A stretch of DNA of 64,000 nucleotides, from assembly GCA_038501785.1 (NCBI GenBank), contig JBAMJR010000048.1, positions 41,001 to 105,000 of the forward strand, written 5' to 3'. The translations under genes were made by a program, and so were the position numbers. Position 1 is the first letter of the stretch. The number at the start of each line of letters is the position of its first letter. The stretch is from Myoxocephalus aenaeus (taxonomy: Eukaryota > Chordata > Actinopteri > Perciformes > Cottidae). Under the pieces are notes generated by a model that was not told the origin of the DNA, ran no database searches, and saw only the letters and a list, made by a program, of their open reading frames with translations. This document shows, piece after piece, positions 10,200 through 21,302 of this stretch.

Positions 10200-12745
10200 A
10201 GTCAGGTCCATAAATATTTGGACATTGACAAATTTTTCATTATTTTGGCTCTGTACACCACAACAATGGAGTTGAAATGAAAGAGATGAGACTTTCAGCT
10301 TTAATTTGAGTGTATTTACATCCAAATCAGGTGAACGGTGTAGGAAGTACAACAAATTAAAATGTGGCCACCCTATTTTTAAGGGACCAAAAGCAATTGG
10401 ACAAATTAATATAATCATAAATCTAATTGTCACTTTTAATACTTTGTTGAAAATCCTTTGCAGTCAATGACAGCCTGAAGTCTGGATTCCATAGACCTCA
10501 CCAGACGCTGGGTTTCGTCCCTGGTGATGCTCTGCCAGGCCTCTACTGCAACCGTCTTCACTTCCTGCTGCTTCTTGGGGCATTTTCCCTTCAGTTTGGT
10601 CTTCAGCAAGTGAAATGCATGCTCAATTGGATTCAGGTCAGGTGATTGACTTGGCCATTGCAGAACATTCCACTTCTTTGCCTTAAAAAAGCTCCTTGGT
10701 TGCTTTCGCAGTATGCTTCGGGTCATTGTCCATCTGCACTGTGAAGTCCAATGAGTTCTGAAGCATTTGGCTGAATATGAGCAGATAATATTGTCCGAAA
10801 CACTTCCGAATTCATCCTGCTGCTTTTGTCAGCAGTCACATCATCAATAAATCCAAGGGAACCAGTTCCATTGGCAGCCATACATGCCCACGCCATAACA
10901 CTACCTCCACCATGCTTCACTGATGAGGTGGTATGCTTTGGATCATGAGCAGTTCCTTTCCTTCTCCATACTCTTCTCTTCCCATCATTCTGGTACAAGT
11001 TTATCTTTGTCTCATCTGTCCATAGGATGTTCTTCCAGAACTGTACAGGCTCTTTTAGATGTTTTTTGGCAAACTCTAATCTGGTCTTCCTGTTTTTGAG
11101 GCTCACCAATGGTTTACATCTTGTGGTGAACTCTCTGTATTTACTCTGGTGAAGTCTTCTCTTGATGGTGGACTTTGGCACGGATACACCTACCTCCTGG
11201 AGAGTGTTCTTGATCTGGCCAACTGTTGTGAAGGGTTTTTTCTTCACCAGGGAAATGATTCTTCTGTCATCCACCAATTCAATTCAATTCAATTCAGTTT
11301 ATTTTATATAGCCCAACATCACAAATACAAGTTTGCCTCAGAGGGCTTTACAATCTGTACACATAACATCCCTGTCCAGGGACCTCACATCGGATCAGGA
11401 AAAACTCCCCTAGAAAGATAGTAAAAACCCTTTCACAGGGAAAAAAGGGAAGAAACCTGAGGGAGAGCAACAGAGGAGGATCCCTCTCCCCGGATGGACA
11501 GAAGCAATAGATGTCATGTGGCCAGAATGAATAGCGTAGTTACAGCACATTCAATGAATATGACAGAAATTATTCATATAATGAGTATTAGGCATGGTCC
11601 ATGATCCTGATAATCCATGAAGCAGAAGGCGGTAGAGAGGAGGGGGGCATCAGAAGGGCCATGGCAGCAGGCAGGACCGGTTCCAGGCCGGTTCCATCAG
11701 CAGGGCCATGGCAGCAGGCAGGACCGGTTCCAGGCAGCCATGGATCCATGGCAGGAGGGGTGGGTGGGGGGGGGGCGGCAGGACCCGGGGCAGGACCCGG
11801 GGTAGGACCCGGGGCAGGACCGGTTCCAGGCAGCCATGAATCCATGGAAAAAGAAAGTAGAGTTAGTAATGTGCATTGAAGAGACAATAGTTTATCCAGA
11901 TGGAGAGAAAGAAGAGGAGAGGAGGAGTGAAAGAGGAAGAGAAGAGGAGCGAAAGAGGAAGAGAAGAGGAGCTCATTGTATCCTAAGAAGTCCCCCAGCA
12001 GTCTAGGCCTATAGCAGCATATCTAGGGGCTGGACCAGGGCAAACCTGAGCCAGCCCTAACTATAAGCCTGAAACAGCCCTAAGTATAAGCGCTATCAAA
12101 GAGGAAAGTCTTAAGTCTACTCTTAAATGAGGTGACTGTGTCTGCCCCCCGGACTGAAAGTGGAAGCTGATTCCACAGAAGAGGAGCACACACAGTTGTC
12201 TTCCCTGGTCTTCCTGGTCTTTTGGTGTTGCTGAGCTCACCAGTGCGTTCTTTCTTCTCAAGAATATACCAAACAGTTGATTTGGCCACACCTAATGTGT
12301 TTGCTATCTCTCTGATGGTTTTGTTTTGATTGTTCATCCTAATGATGGCTTGCTTCACTGATAGTGACAGCTCTTTGGACTTCATATTGAGAGTTGACCG
12401 CAACAGATTCCAAACACAAATACCACACCTGAAATGAACTCTAGACCTTTTATCTACTCCTTGTAAATGAAATAATGAGGGAATTACACACACCTGACCT
12501 TGGAACAGTTGAGCAGACAATTGTCCAATTACTTTTGGTCCCTTAAAAAGAGAGTGGCCACATTTGAATTTGTTGTAGTTCCTACACCGTTCACCTGATT
12601 TGGATGTAAATACCCTCAAATTAAAGCTGAAAGTCTGCACTTAAAGCACATCTTGATTGTTTAATTTCAACTCCATTGTTGTGTTGTACAGAGCCAAAAT
12701 AATGAAAAATGTGTCAATGTCCAAATATTTAAACAGACACATTAT
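10200..12745 (-). mobile_element. Tc1/mariner-like DNA transposon, split by a LINE insertion
   Basis: The transposase reads on the minus strand in three blocks. An N-terminal helix-turn-helix part lies at about 12190-12385 (motifs SVKQAIIRMNNQNKTIREIA, GRPGKTT). The catalytic part at about 10723-11280 contains ILWTDETKINLY and GGGSVMAWACMAANG. The C-terminal part at about 10436-10726 contains WPSQSPDLNPIEH. The order and the D...DE layout are typical of Tc1-like enzymes. Related terminal sequences face each other at about 10200 and 12740 (shared AAATATTTGGACATTGACA). The frame is broken near 10720 and by the insertion at 11281-12190, so it is not autonomous. Confidence 0.88.
11281..12190 (-). 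mobile_element. 5'-truncated LINE copy inserted in the Tc1 transposase
   Basis: It begins with AATTC pentamers (11281-11298), the typical 3' tail, then the LINE 3' untranslated region, and ends at about 12190 with the last RT residues (PLLWNQLPLSVRGADTVTS, then FKSRLKTFLF). It sits between the transposase motifs GRPGKTT and VDDRRI, which are contiguous in intact elements, so the insertion postdates the transposon. It includes a G-rich imperfect tandem patch at about 11690-11830. Confidence 0.85.
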
Positions 12746-13711
12746 TATATCCTAACAAACAGTTTTAGGTACACCCCGCCTCCAACCCCCTCATTACATA
12801 TTCCTCCTCAGCAGACTGGTCCAAGCCGGGGACTTAAATGTGGCTGCTTGCTGAAGGCTTCCCTAATCGTTGTTCTGGTCTGGGCTCCCCGGTCCTGGTT
12901 CCTCTGGCACCTGAAGCCCGCTTTCTCCCGGCTGATCCTGGAGCAGAACAAGGTCACTGATGAACCCTGTTGAACTCTCACATGAACCATATCTTCTGCT
13001 GACTGTGTACTCCGGCCTGCTCTCCTGGTCATATGAACGTGTGATGTTACATGAGCTCATGGGATGTCTGCAGTTGTACTTTACGCATAAAACAATCTAA
13101 ACACAATACTTAATATTACGCATTATTATAAAACATTTTCCCTCCACACATAAACAGATACTTTAGTGACCAGGTTCTCATCATATAATAATTAAAAAGA
13201 GTCGTGGAGTCAACATTCACAATAAAACAGGAAACAAGAGTGTCCTTTAATAGAGTTTGTGGTCAGATCATCTAAAAGAAGATAAAGTGCAATATTTCCT
13301 CTGAAATTCAGTCGAGAAGAAGTATAAAGTACCTCAAAGTCAGACTGAGTAGTATCATAATTAGTACACTACTGGAGTAAATGTAGTTGGAATCTCTTTC
13401 ATTTATCTCCAACTTCTTCTTTAGTCAGTTTAATTTAATACAATTTAACAGTTTTTCCCAGAATGCACTGCGCTGGTTTGTGATTGGTCAAAAACTCAAT
13501 TTCTGCAGCCTGTTCAGCATGTGAACAGGATGTTCTGAAACACAGTTCTGAACCCAAATCAAGATATGGGGCGGGGGGGTAGTCTCGGGTTCAGAGAGAA
13601 CCAGACTCTGAGGTCAGAGGAGGTCCTGACCCCACCAGTTCTGGGTTCCTGCACCGGTGATTTTCTCTCTTTGGCTCGGTACCGAGTTCTCACCGACATC
13701 GGGTCACCGAG
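12746..13711. other. Region downstream of ASTE1; no gene recognised
   Basis: About 970 bp between the Tc1 element and the ASTE1 stop codon. It probably holds the ASTE1 3' untranslated region. Short open frames on the minus strand at 12808-13060 have no recognisable domain. Confidence 0.45.
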
Positions 13712-16569
13712 TCACAGATCCTCCTCGTCCAGGAGGGACAGCCGCCGCAGGCCGGGGGTCACGTCGTCCAGAGGCCGGCGCCGCTCCTGGGTCCCTGAGG
13801 ACGCCTCCTGGGTCCCTGAGGATGCCTCCTGGGTCCCTGAGGATGTCTTCTGGGTCCCTGAGGACGTCTTCTGGGTCCCTGAGGACGCCTCCTTCTGGGT
13901 CTCTGAGGACGCCGTCTTCTCGGTCCCTGAGGACGCCGTCTCCTCCCGAGTGTGAAATTGTTGGATGACGGCCTGAAAGCTTTGATATAGTTTCACACTC
14001 GAACGATCGTTCGTCCCAAACGGCCTCAGCTTCCCTCCAGAACGCATCTGGTGGACCAGCTGGTGGACCAAAGTCCCCTCATACAACCTGGACCACAAGG
14101 GGGACCACAAGGAGTACTTTTACTGTGACGGAGTATATGTACACTGTGGTGTGAGTACTTTTCCTGTGACAGTATAGTGTGTATAATGGAGCTGCAGCAC
14201 AGGGGTGGGTGTGGCCTGTGGAGGCTCACCTGGAGATCTGGGGCTCAGGTAAGGGGAACCCCAGCAGCTGGTTCAGCTCGATGCCGACCTTCAGGCAGCT
14301 CTGCCATTGGTTGAAGGCGTGAACCACGCCCACATCCAGCTGCTGTCTCCACTGAAGAGCTGCAACACGCAACACACACACACACACACACCATTGTTCT
14401 GCTATTTATTACCATTTCGTTACAAATTGATTCATTAAAGGGAGCAGACCGGTCCATTTTTGTGATTGGTCGAATGCTGTAAACCCCGCCCCTTTATTTG
14501 AACATGCTCACAGCCAGTTGATTTCATTGTTTATTAATAATCATACTCTGAGGTGTCATGGCGGGTTTTACCTGCTCTGGGTCTCAGAGGGGGTCTCAGT
14601 GGAGGTCCAGTACTCAGTCCCAGCAGCAGAGCCTCCAGCAGCTCTTTCTCTGGACGAGGCGCAGCACTCTGAAGCCAGTAGCAGGTGACGGCCACCGGGA
14701 GGCGCAGCTGAGGCGGCAGACGGCTCAGAGAGTCCTCAGTCACCTGCAGAGCCTCCAGGAGCACCTGCAGCCGCTGAGAGGGCTCCGCCTGGGGGGGTTG
14801 TGTAGTTGTGGGTGTTGTTGTTGTGTGGTTGTTGTGTAGTGGTTGTGTAGCAGCCTCACCTGGTCCAGGTAGGGGAGCAGCAGCTGCCTGGAGGCCCCGG
14901 TGAAGGCAGGCTGGACGGGGATGAAGGTGAGCTGGAGGCCGTCTCTGTCTCTCTCCATCACCTGCCTGCCGCCTCCCAGCAGCAGTCCGTACATCACCTG
15001 TCGAAGCGGCCTGGAGACCAGGTGAGCGCTGGGCAGGTGGGCGTGGCTCACGGGGAAGCTGAGCGGCATCCTCTGCAGCAGCAGCACATCCAGGAGGTCC
15101 TGACTTAGCTGGGCCCGAATCAGGGGGAGCCGGATCCAGTCTGGAACGAGAGCCGCCACCTCCAGGAGGACAGAGGACATTTACTACCTTTATAACACTA
15201 TCTTTATAACACTGAGGACCTTCTACCTGAGGTCCTACTACCTGAGGTCCTACTATATGAGGATCTACTATCTGAGGTCCTACTATCTGAGGTCCTACTA
15301 TATGAGGATCTACTATCTGAGGTCCTAATATCTGAGGTCCTACTATCTGAGGTCCTACTATATGAGGATCTACTATATGAGGCCCTACTACCTGAGGACC
15401 TACTACCTGAGGTCCTACTATATGAGGATCTACTACCTGAGGACCTACTATATGAGGACCTACCTGTGGACCTACCACCTGTGGACCTACTACCTGAGGG
15501 TCTACTACCTGAGGATCTACTACCTGAAAGGGAAACGTAACCCCCGGGTGAAGATTATAATTACTTCTGCTGGTAGAGGAGGTGCCTCCCCGTGGATGAA
15601 GAACTGGTTGAGGGAGCAGGGGGGTAGCTGGTACTCCTCCATCCCCAGATACAAGTCCTTCAGCAGCTCCGCCTTCCTCTCGCTGCTCAGATTACCCATC
15701 AGCCCCAGTGCCGCCTCAAAGGCCTCCTGAGGTCGGCTGAAGCCCCCCAGCCAGGAGAGCAGCCCCTCCAGGCGGCTCGTCCGCCCGCTGCCGTCGGGGG
15801 CGAACTGAGCCCAGCCGATGGAGCCGGTCGCCAGCTTCACGTAGTCGTTCCCGGCCAAGGTGGCGAAGGCGGGCAGCAGCTGCTGCTGCACACTGAAGAA
15901 GCTGCAGAAGCTGGAGGCGGTGTAGTTCTTGCAGGGGACGTAGCTCCGCGAGCCGCTCTGTCCCAGCGCCTTCCACCGGAAGCCCGAGAGCGGCAGCAGC
16001 CCCGCCGGGAGATCGAAGATGTAGAAGTCGCTGTCGTTGGAAAGCACCGGGCACCGCCAGTCCCTGGCCAGGCCGGCGATCTCCCAGTCAGCCTCTTCGT
16101 AGCATTGAGCCAGTGGGACCTCCAGCCGGGCCAGCGTCTGCTTGAAGACCAGCTTGACCAGCTGTGGCAGGATGTGCCGCGGCCGGTTGCCCTCCGCCGC
16201 TCGGTGGGCGTTCTTGATCCGGGACTTGGCTTTCTGTGTCAGCGTCTGGAGCTTCTTGTCGGTGTGGTCCGAGCCTCCGTCCAGCACCACGTACGGCGAG
16301 ATCCGGCATTCTCTGAGGGCTTTGACGAACTTCTCAATCAGGAACTCAAACTTAGCATACTCCCCGCCGTGGTTCTGGTCCAGACCTGACCGATCAACCA
16401 GGAACACATTGAACACCACATTAGTAACAGACAGACATCCTGCTTGTTGCCCAGAGGAACAAGAGGGGGTGAAGGATCACCAGGGAATTGTATATATTCT
16501 ATGTTTAATCAGACACTGATAGCCCAGTGCTGGTCAGGGGGTCACAGGGTCCATCACTGAAAAAAGGTT

Positions 16570-16608
<39 letters not shown>

Positions 16609-17397
16609 CTGGGACAAGGCTCCAGCTTTAGAGACTCAAAGACACTTCTGCTATCAGTCGACTTGGATTTCTCTAGCTCTCTTGAGACTAGACAGGAAAT
16701 CTGCCAGCTTCTTAGAAGACTGGACCAAACAAGCTCCTTTACCTTCAGAGGATCAAGCTTGACTTGGGGACCACTTGTGTAGAAAACCCCTGAACACTTG
16801 GAACTGTTTGCATGTTGACACTGTAACTGTTTCATTGAATTGCACGTGTTGGTGACTGAAATAAAACAACAGCCTTACCGTTTAGTAAGATGGAACTAAA
16901 CTAAAGACTCTAGTTCTTCATCAGTCTAACTTCTCTGTCCTGAACAGTGTGATCCTGAACTAAACTAAAGACTCTAGTTCTTCATCAGTCTAACTTCTCT
17001 GTCCTGAACAGTGTGATCCTGAACTAAACTAAAGACTCTAGTTCTTCATCAGTCTAACTTCTCTGTCCTGAACCGTGTGATCCTGAACTAAACTAAAGAC
17101 TCTAGTTCTTCATCAGTCTAACTTCTCTGTCCTGAACAGTGTGATCCTGAACTAAAGACTCTAGTTCTTTATCAGTCTAACTTCTCTGTCCTGAACAGTG
17201 TGACACTGAGGTGACGACTGACGCCTCCAGAGGACCTAAAGGTAAGAACTCTGGTGGAAGACTTTGCAGCGTCTAAAATGTGAGTGTTCAAAATAGGCAA
17301 TAGTAAATTATAGACGATGTAAAGAACTATTCATACTGGTGTTAGGGTTATTCATACTGAGAGCGCCTAGGGCTCATGCAGGACCTCTGCATATGTT

Positions 17398-17431
<34 letters not shown>

Positions 17432-18084
17432 GATTAATTTCTGTTTCACTCCTCAAGGCGGTTGGCGTGGTGGACACTACCACTTTAGTCCCCAGGGGGC
17501 GCCAGAACCACCAGAGTCAAAGTTCCTGTTGCGTAACTTTTCCTGTTGCATAATAAAAACTAATGAATCACCACCTGGTCACGTGACTCTTTGTCCTGAA
17601 GTGGAAACTGTGGATGTGTTAGTTTAACTAATGTTTGACTGGTTTATGACACGGTTCAAAGACAACAAACCATTTTGTGCCTCTTGTTGCACTTTACCCT
17701 CTCTGCTGTACAGCCTGTAAGACCCTGCTGAGGGATCATAATAGCTCACGTTATCATAGTGATCTTTATGAAATATGATCTGAAACAAGCGTTGAAACTA
17801 TTTAAACTTCTGTCAAACAGAGAAATCAGACTTCTTCTTCACGGCCCTGACATCGTGACACATGTGATCGTTATTGATGACTGATCAGACTCAGCAGGCA
17901 AATAAAACACAATACACAAAGTACTTGGTGCAGTACTTGGTACTACTTGCTGTGTCCTACCGGAGTCGAGGTACAGCATGTAGAGGAGGTTGCAGCCGTC
18001 GATCAGCAGCCGGCTCTCCGTGAAGCGTACGTCCCGGTAGACCCGGTGCCGGTCCAGCAGGGCAGTCAGGAGATGAACCCCCAT
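13712..18084 (-). CDS. aste1: Asteroid homolog 1 (XPG/FEN1-fold protein), complete, 6 coding exons
   Basis: Coding exons (minus): 18084-17961, 16385-15565, 15159-14860, 14788-14572, 14359-14230, 14087-13712; every junction is GT-AG and in phase, giving 655 residues (human about 679). The start MGVHLLTALLDRH matches the N-terminal nuclease block of the family. VVLDGG (about residue 77), EADWEIAGLAR and CPVLSNDSDFYIFD (about 140-170) form the acidic internal block, and TLAGNDYV follows. The exon 2 donor (GCAGAA/gtaatt) was chosen because it joins PAE to VAALVPDW in frame. The last exon carries about seven 7-residue repeats (GTQEASS type) encoded by a 21-bp minisatellite just before the stop, which is unusual. 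Asteroid proteins are linked to EGFR signalling in Drosophila; the vertebrate function is poorly defined. Confidence 0.92.
13790..13945 (-). repeat. Coding 21-bp minisatellite in the ASTE1 last exon
   Basis: About seven copies of a unit containing GGGTCCCTGAGGACG, always a multiple of three, encode a Ser/Thr/Gly/Gln/Glu-rich C-terminal tail of ASTE1. The copies differ mainly at one residue (E-A, K-T). Confidence 0.88.
15185..15545. repeat. 15-bp minisatellite in ASTE1 intron 2
   Basis: About 23 units such as CTACTATATGAGGAT and CTACTACCTGAGGTC. The unit length is a multiple of three, so long open frames appear here that are not coding. Confidence 0.93.
16573..16604. repeat. (TA)n microsatellite in ASTE1 intron 1
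   Basis: Sixteen TA dinucleotides. Confidence 0.95.
16890..17205. repeat. 62-bp tandem repeat, about 5 copies, ASTE1 intron 1
   Basis: The unit contains AGACTCTAGTTCTTCATCAG and TTCTCTGTCCTGAACAGTGT. One copy lacks a few bases. Confidence 0.93.
17400..17430. repeat. (TA)n microsatellite in ASTE1 intron 1
   Basis: About 15 TA dinucleotides. The rest of 17206-17960 is intron with nothing further recognised. Confidence 0.93.
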
Positions 18085-18345
18085 GAGGTCTCAGGGACTG
18101 AGGCTATGAATAGACTGAACCAGTACAAGTTCCTCTGAGACGCAGTACAGGAGAACCCTTCAGGAGCCCAGGAGGAAAATAGGAAAGTTGAGCTCTTCTC
18201 AAGAAGGGAAATGTAAGGCAAGTTTATGTGTAGCACATTTCAACAACAAGGCGATTCAAAGTGCTTCACATGAAACCATCAAAACCATTAAAACCATTAA
18301 AACCATCAAAACCATCAAAACACAATGCAGAGAAAACAGGATTTA

Positions 18346-18346
<1 letters not shown>

Positions 18347-18391
<45 letters not shown>
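18347..18391. repeat. (CA)n microsatellite
   Basis: About 20 CA dinucleotides. Upstream (18280-18325) lie AACCATYAAA repeats and a fragment typical of fish retroelement tails (CAAAGTGCTTCACAT). Confidence 0.93.
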
Positions 18392-18393
<2 letters not shown>

Positions 18394-18400
18394 GCTAGGG

Positions 18401-18590
18401 GTGACTGTGGCTCAGTGGTTAGCATGCCCGTCTTTCAATCAGAGGGTCGGTGTTTTAAACCCCGGCTCTGCTAGTCCTTGTTGATGTGTCCTTGAGACTC
18501 TTAACCCCTAATTGCTCCCCATTGCTGTGACTACGGTGTAGAGAGTAAACGTGTAAGACACTTTGGATAAAAGATCAGATAAATGTAATG
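18401..18590 (+). mobile_element. tRNA-derived SINE
   Basis: The head resembles a tRNA: an A-box-like TGGCTCAGTGGTTAGCA and, about 35 bp later, a B-box-like GGTCGGTGTTTTAAACC. The body ends in CACTTTGGATAAAAGATC, which is close to tails of common fish tRNA-SINEs. The tRNA part is degenerate, so this is not a functional tRNA gene. It directly abuts the LINE at 18591. Confidence 0.75.
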
Positions 18591-20145
18591 CTCGGACCAA
18601 TTTTATTCACCTTATATATGCTTCATTTAGGCAATATTATCAGAAAACACTCCATAAACTTTCACTGCTATGCCGATGATACTCAACTATATCTGTCGAT
18701 CAAGCCAGATGAAATCCACCAGGTCGCTAAACTTCAAGCGTGTCTTAAAGACATCAAGACCTGGATGACCTGCAACTTCCTGCTGCTGAACTCAGACAAG
18801 ACTGAAGTTATTCTACTCGGCCCAGAACACCTCAGAAATCAATTATCTGACGATATGGTTTCTCTGGATGGCATCGCTCTGGCATCCACCACCACCGTAA
18901 GGAATCTCTGAGTTATTTTTGACCAGGACCTGTCCTTTGGCTCCCACGTGAAACAAATCTCAAGGACTGCCTTTTTTCACCTACGGAACATCTCAAAGAT
19001 CCGGCACATCCTGTCTCAAAGCGATGCAGAAACATTGATCCACGCATTTGTTACTTCAAGACTGGATTACTGTAACTCCGTATTATCAGGCTGCTCCGGA
19101 AAGTCCCTTGGGTCTCTCCAGCTGATCCAGAATGCTGCAGCTCGTGTACTAACGAGGACGCGGAAGAGAGATCAAATTACTCCTGTATTAGCTGCTCTCC
19201 ACTGGCTTCCTGTAAGATCGAGAATCATATTTAAAATCCTTCTCCTCACCTACAAAGCCTTAACTGGTGATGCACCATCATATCTTAAGGAGTTTATAGT
19301 GCCATATTACCCCACCAGAGCGTTACGCTCACTGAATGCAGGGTTACTTGTGGTTCCCAGAGTCTTAAAAAGTAGGTTGGGGGCTAGAGCTTTCAGTTAT
19401 CGGGCTCCTCTTCTGTGGAATCAGCTTCCACTTTCAGTCCGGGGGGCAGACACAGTCACCTCATTTAAGAGTAGACTTAAGACTTTCCTCTTTGATAGCG
19501 CTTATAGTTAGGGCTGTTTCAGGATTATAGTTAGGGCTGGCTCAGGTTTGCCCTGGTCCAGCCCCTAGATATGCTGCTATAGGCCTAGACTGCTGGGGGA
19601 CATCTTAGGATACACTGACCTCCTCTTCTCTTCTCGTCTTCTCTTCGTCTTTCACTCCTCTTCTCCTCTTCTTTCTCTCCTTCTGGATAAATTATTGTCT
19701 CTTCAATGCACATTACTAACTCTACTTTCTTTTTCCATGGATTCGTGGCTGCCTGGAACCGGTCCTGCCTGCTGCCATGACCCTGCTGATGCCCCTCCTC
19801 TCTACCTCCTTCTGCTTCATGGATCGTGGTTATCTGTATCATGGACCATGCCTACTACTCATTATATGAATAATTCCTGTCATATTCATGTAATGTGCTG
19901 TAACTCTGTTACGTTGTTCATTCTGGTCACATGACATCTCTGCTTCTGTCCATCAGGAGAGGGATCCTCCTCTCCTGAAGGGTTCTTCCTGTTTTCCCTG
20001 TGAAAGGGTTTTTACTATCTTTATTAGGGGAGTTGTTCCTGATCCGATGTGAGGTCCCGGGACAGGATGTTATGTTACAGACTGTAAAGCCCTGTGATGT
20101 TGGGCTGTATAAAATAAACTGAATTTAATTTAATTGAATCCTGTA
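18591..20145 (+). mobile_element. L2/CR1-type LINE, 5'-truncated, with RT C-terminus and 3' region
   Basis: The reverse transcriptase is read from GPILFTLYM through FHCYADDTQLY (18591-18911), then an in-frame TGA, then 18948-19511 with LDYCNSVLSG, AAARVLTRT and the family C-terminus FKSRLKTFLFDSAYS. A 3' untranslated region of about 630 bp follows and ends in AATTTAATTTAATTGAA. It is the most complete LINE copy in the window but lacks the endonuclease and N-terminal RT, so it is inactive. Confidence 0.88.
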
Positions 20146-20274
20146 ACACAGTTATCTACTGAGACTACTGACATCCAGTTATCTCAGAGTAACCAGTTTA
20201 ACCGTAGCTTTATCTGTTAAACTGGTGCTGCTTCACATGCTTTGACTGTTTCTGATTTTTTTTTAACGTTACTG

Positions 20275-21302
20275 TTTGAACATGACAAAAGAAGGAGTGG
20301 CTTGTCCCTCACAGGGACCCTTACTACTGAACATGACAAAAGAAGGAGTGGCTTGTCCCTCACAGGGACCCTTACTACTGAACATGACAAAAGAAGGAGG
20401 GGCTTGTCCCTCACAGGGACCCTTACTACTGAACATGACAAAAGAAGGAGGGGCTTGTCCCTCACAGGGACCCTTACTACTGAACATGACAAAAGAAGGA
20501 GTGGCTTGTCCCTCACAGGGACCCTTACTACTGAACATGACAAAAGAAGGAGGGGCTTGTCCCTCACAGGGACCCTTACTACTGAACATGACAAAAGAAG
20601 GAGTGGCTTGTCCCTCACAGGGACCCTTACTACTGAACATGACAAAAGAAGGAGGGGCTTGTCCCTCACAGGGACCCTTACTACTGAACATGACAAAAGA
20701 AGGAGGGGCTTGTCCCTCACAGGGACCCTTACTACTGAACATGACAAAAGAAGGAGGGGCTTGTCCCTCACAGGGACCCTTACTACTGAACATGACAGAA
20801 GAAGGAGTGGCTTGTCCCTCACAGGGACCCTTACTACTGAACATGACAAAAGAAGGAGGGGCTTGTCCCTCACAGGGACCCTTACTACTGAACATGACAA
20901 AAGAAGGAGTGGCTTGTCCCTCACAGGGACCCTTACTACTGAACATGACAAAAGAAGGAGGGGCTTGTCCCTCACAGGGACCCTTACTACTGAACATGAC
21001 AAAAGAAGGAGTGGCTTGTCCCTCACAGGGACCCTTACTACTGAACATGACAAAAGAAGGAGGGGCTTGTCCCTCACAGGGACCCTTACTACTGAACATG
21101 ACAAAAGAAGGAGGGGCTTGTCCCTCACAGGGACCCTTACTACTGAACATGACAAAAGAAGGAGGGGCTTGTCCCTCACAGGGACCCTTACTACTGAACA
21201 TGACAAAAGAAGGAGGGGCTTGTCCCTCACAGGGACCCTTACTACTGAACATAACAAAAGAAGGAGTGGCTTGTCCCTCACAGGGACCCTTACTACTGAA
21301 CA
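20275..21302. repeat. 51-bp minisatellite, about 20 copies
   Basis: The unit contains GAACATGACAAAAGAAGGAG and TCCCTCACAGGGACCC. Copies alternate between two variants (GAGTGGCTTG and GAGGGGCTTG). The unit is 17 codons long and lacks stops in at least four of the six frames, so apparent proteins of about 350-370 residues are artefacts of periodicity. Each unit holds a GTCCC-TCACA-GGGAC hairpin. It lies in intergenic sequence upstream of ALDH5A1. Confidence 0.96.

Noticed and set aside
12808..13060. Immunoglobulin-like exon (GSSVTLFCS) on the minus strand
   Set aside because: One suggestive motif only; the surrounding residues do not form an Ig fold, there is no partner exon, and an overlapping frame is equally open.
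18401..18470. Functional tRNA gene
   Set aside because: Box A and B resemblance exists, but the B box is degenerate and the sequence continues into a SINE body and tail.
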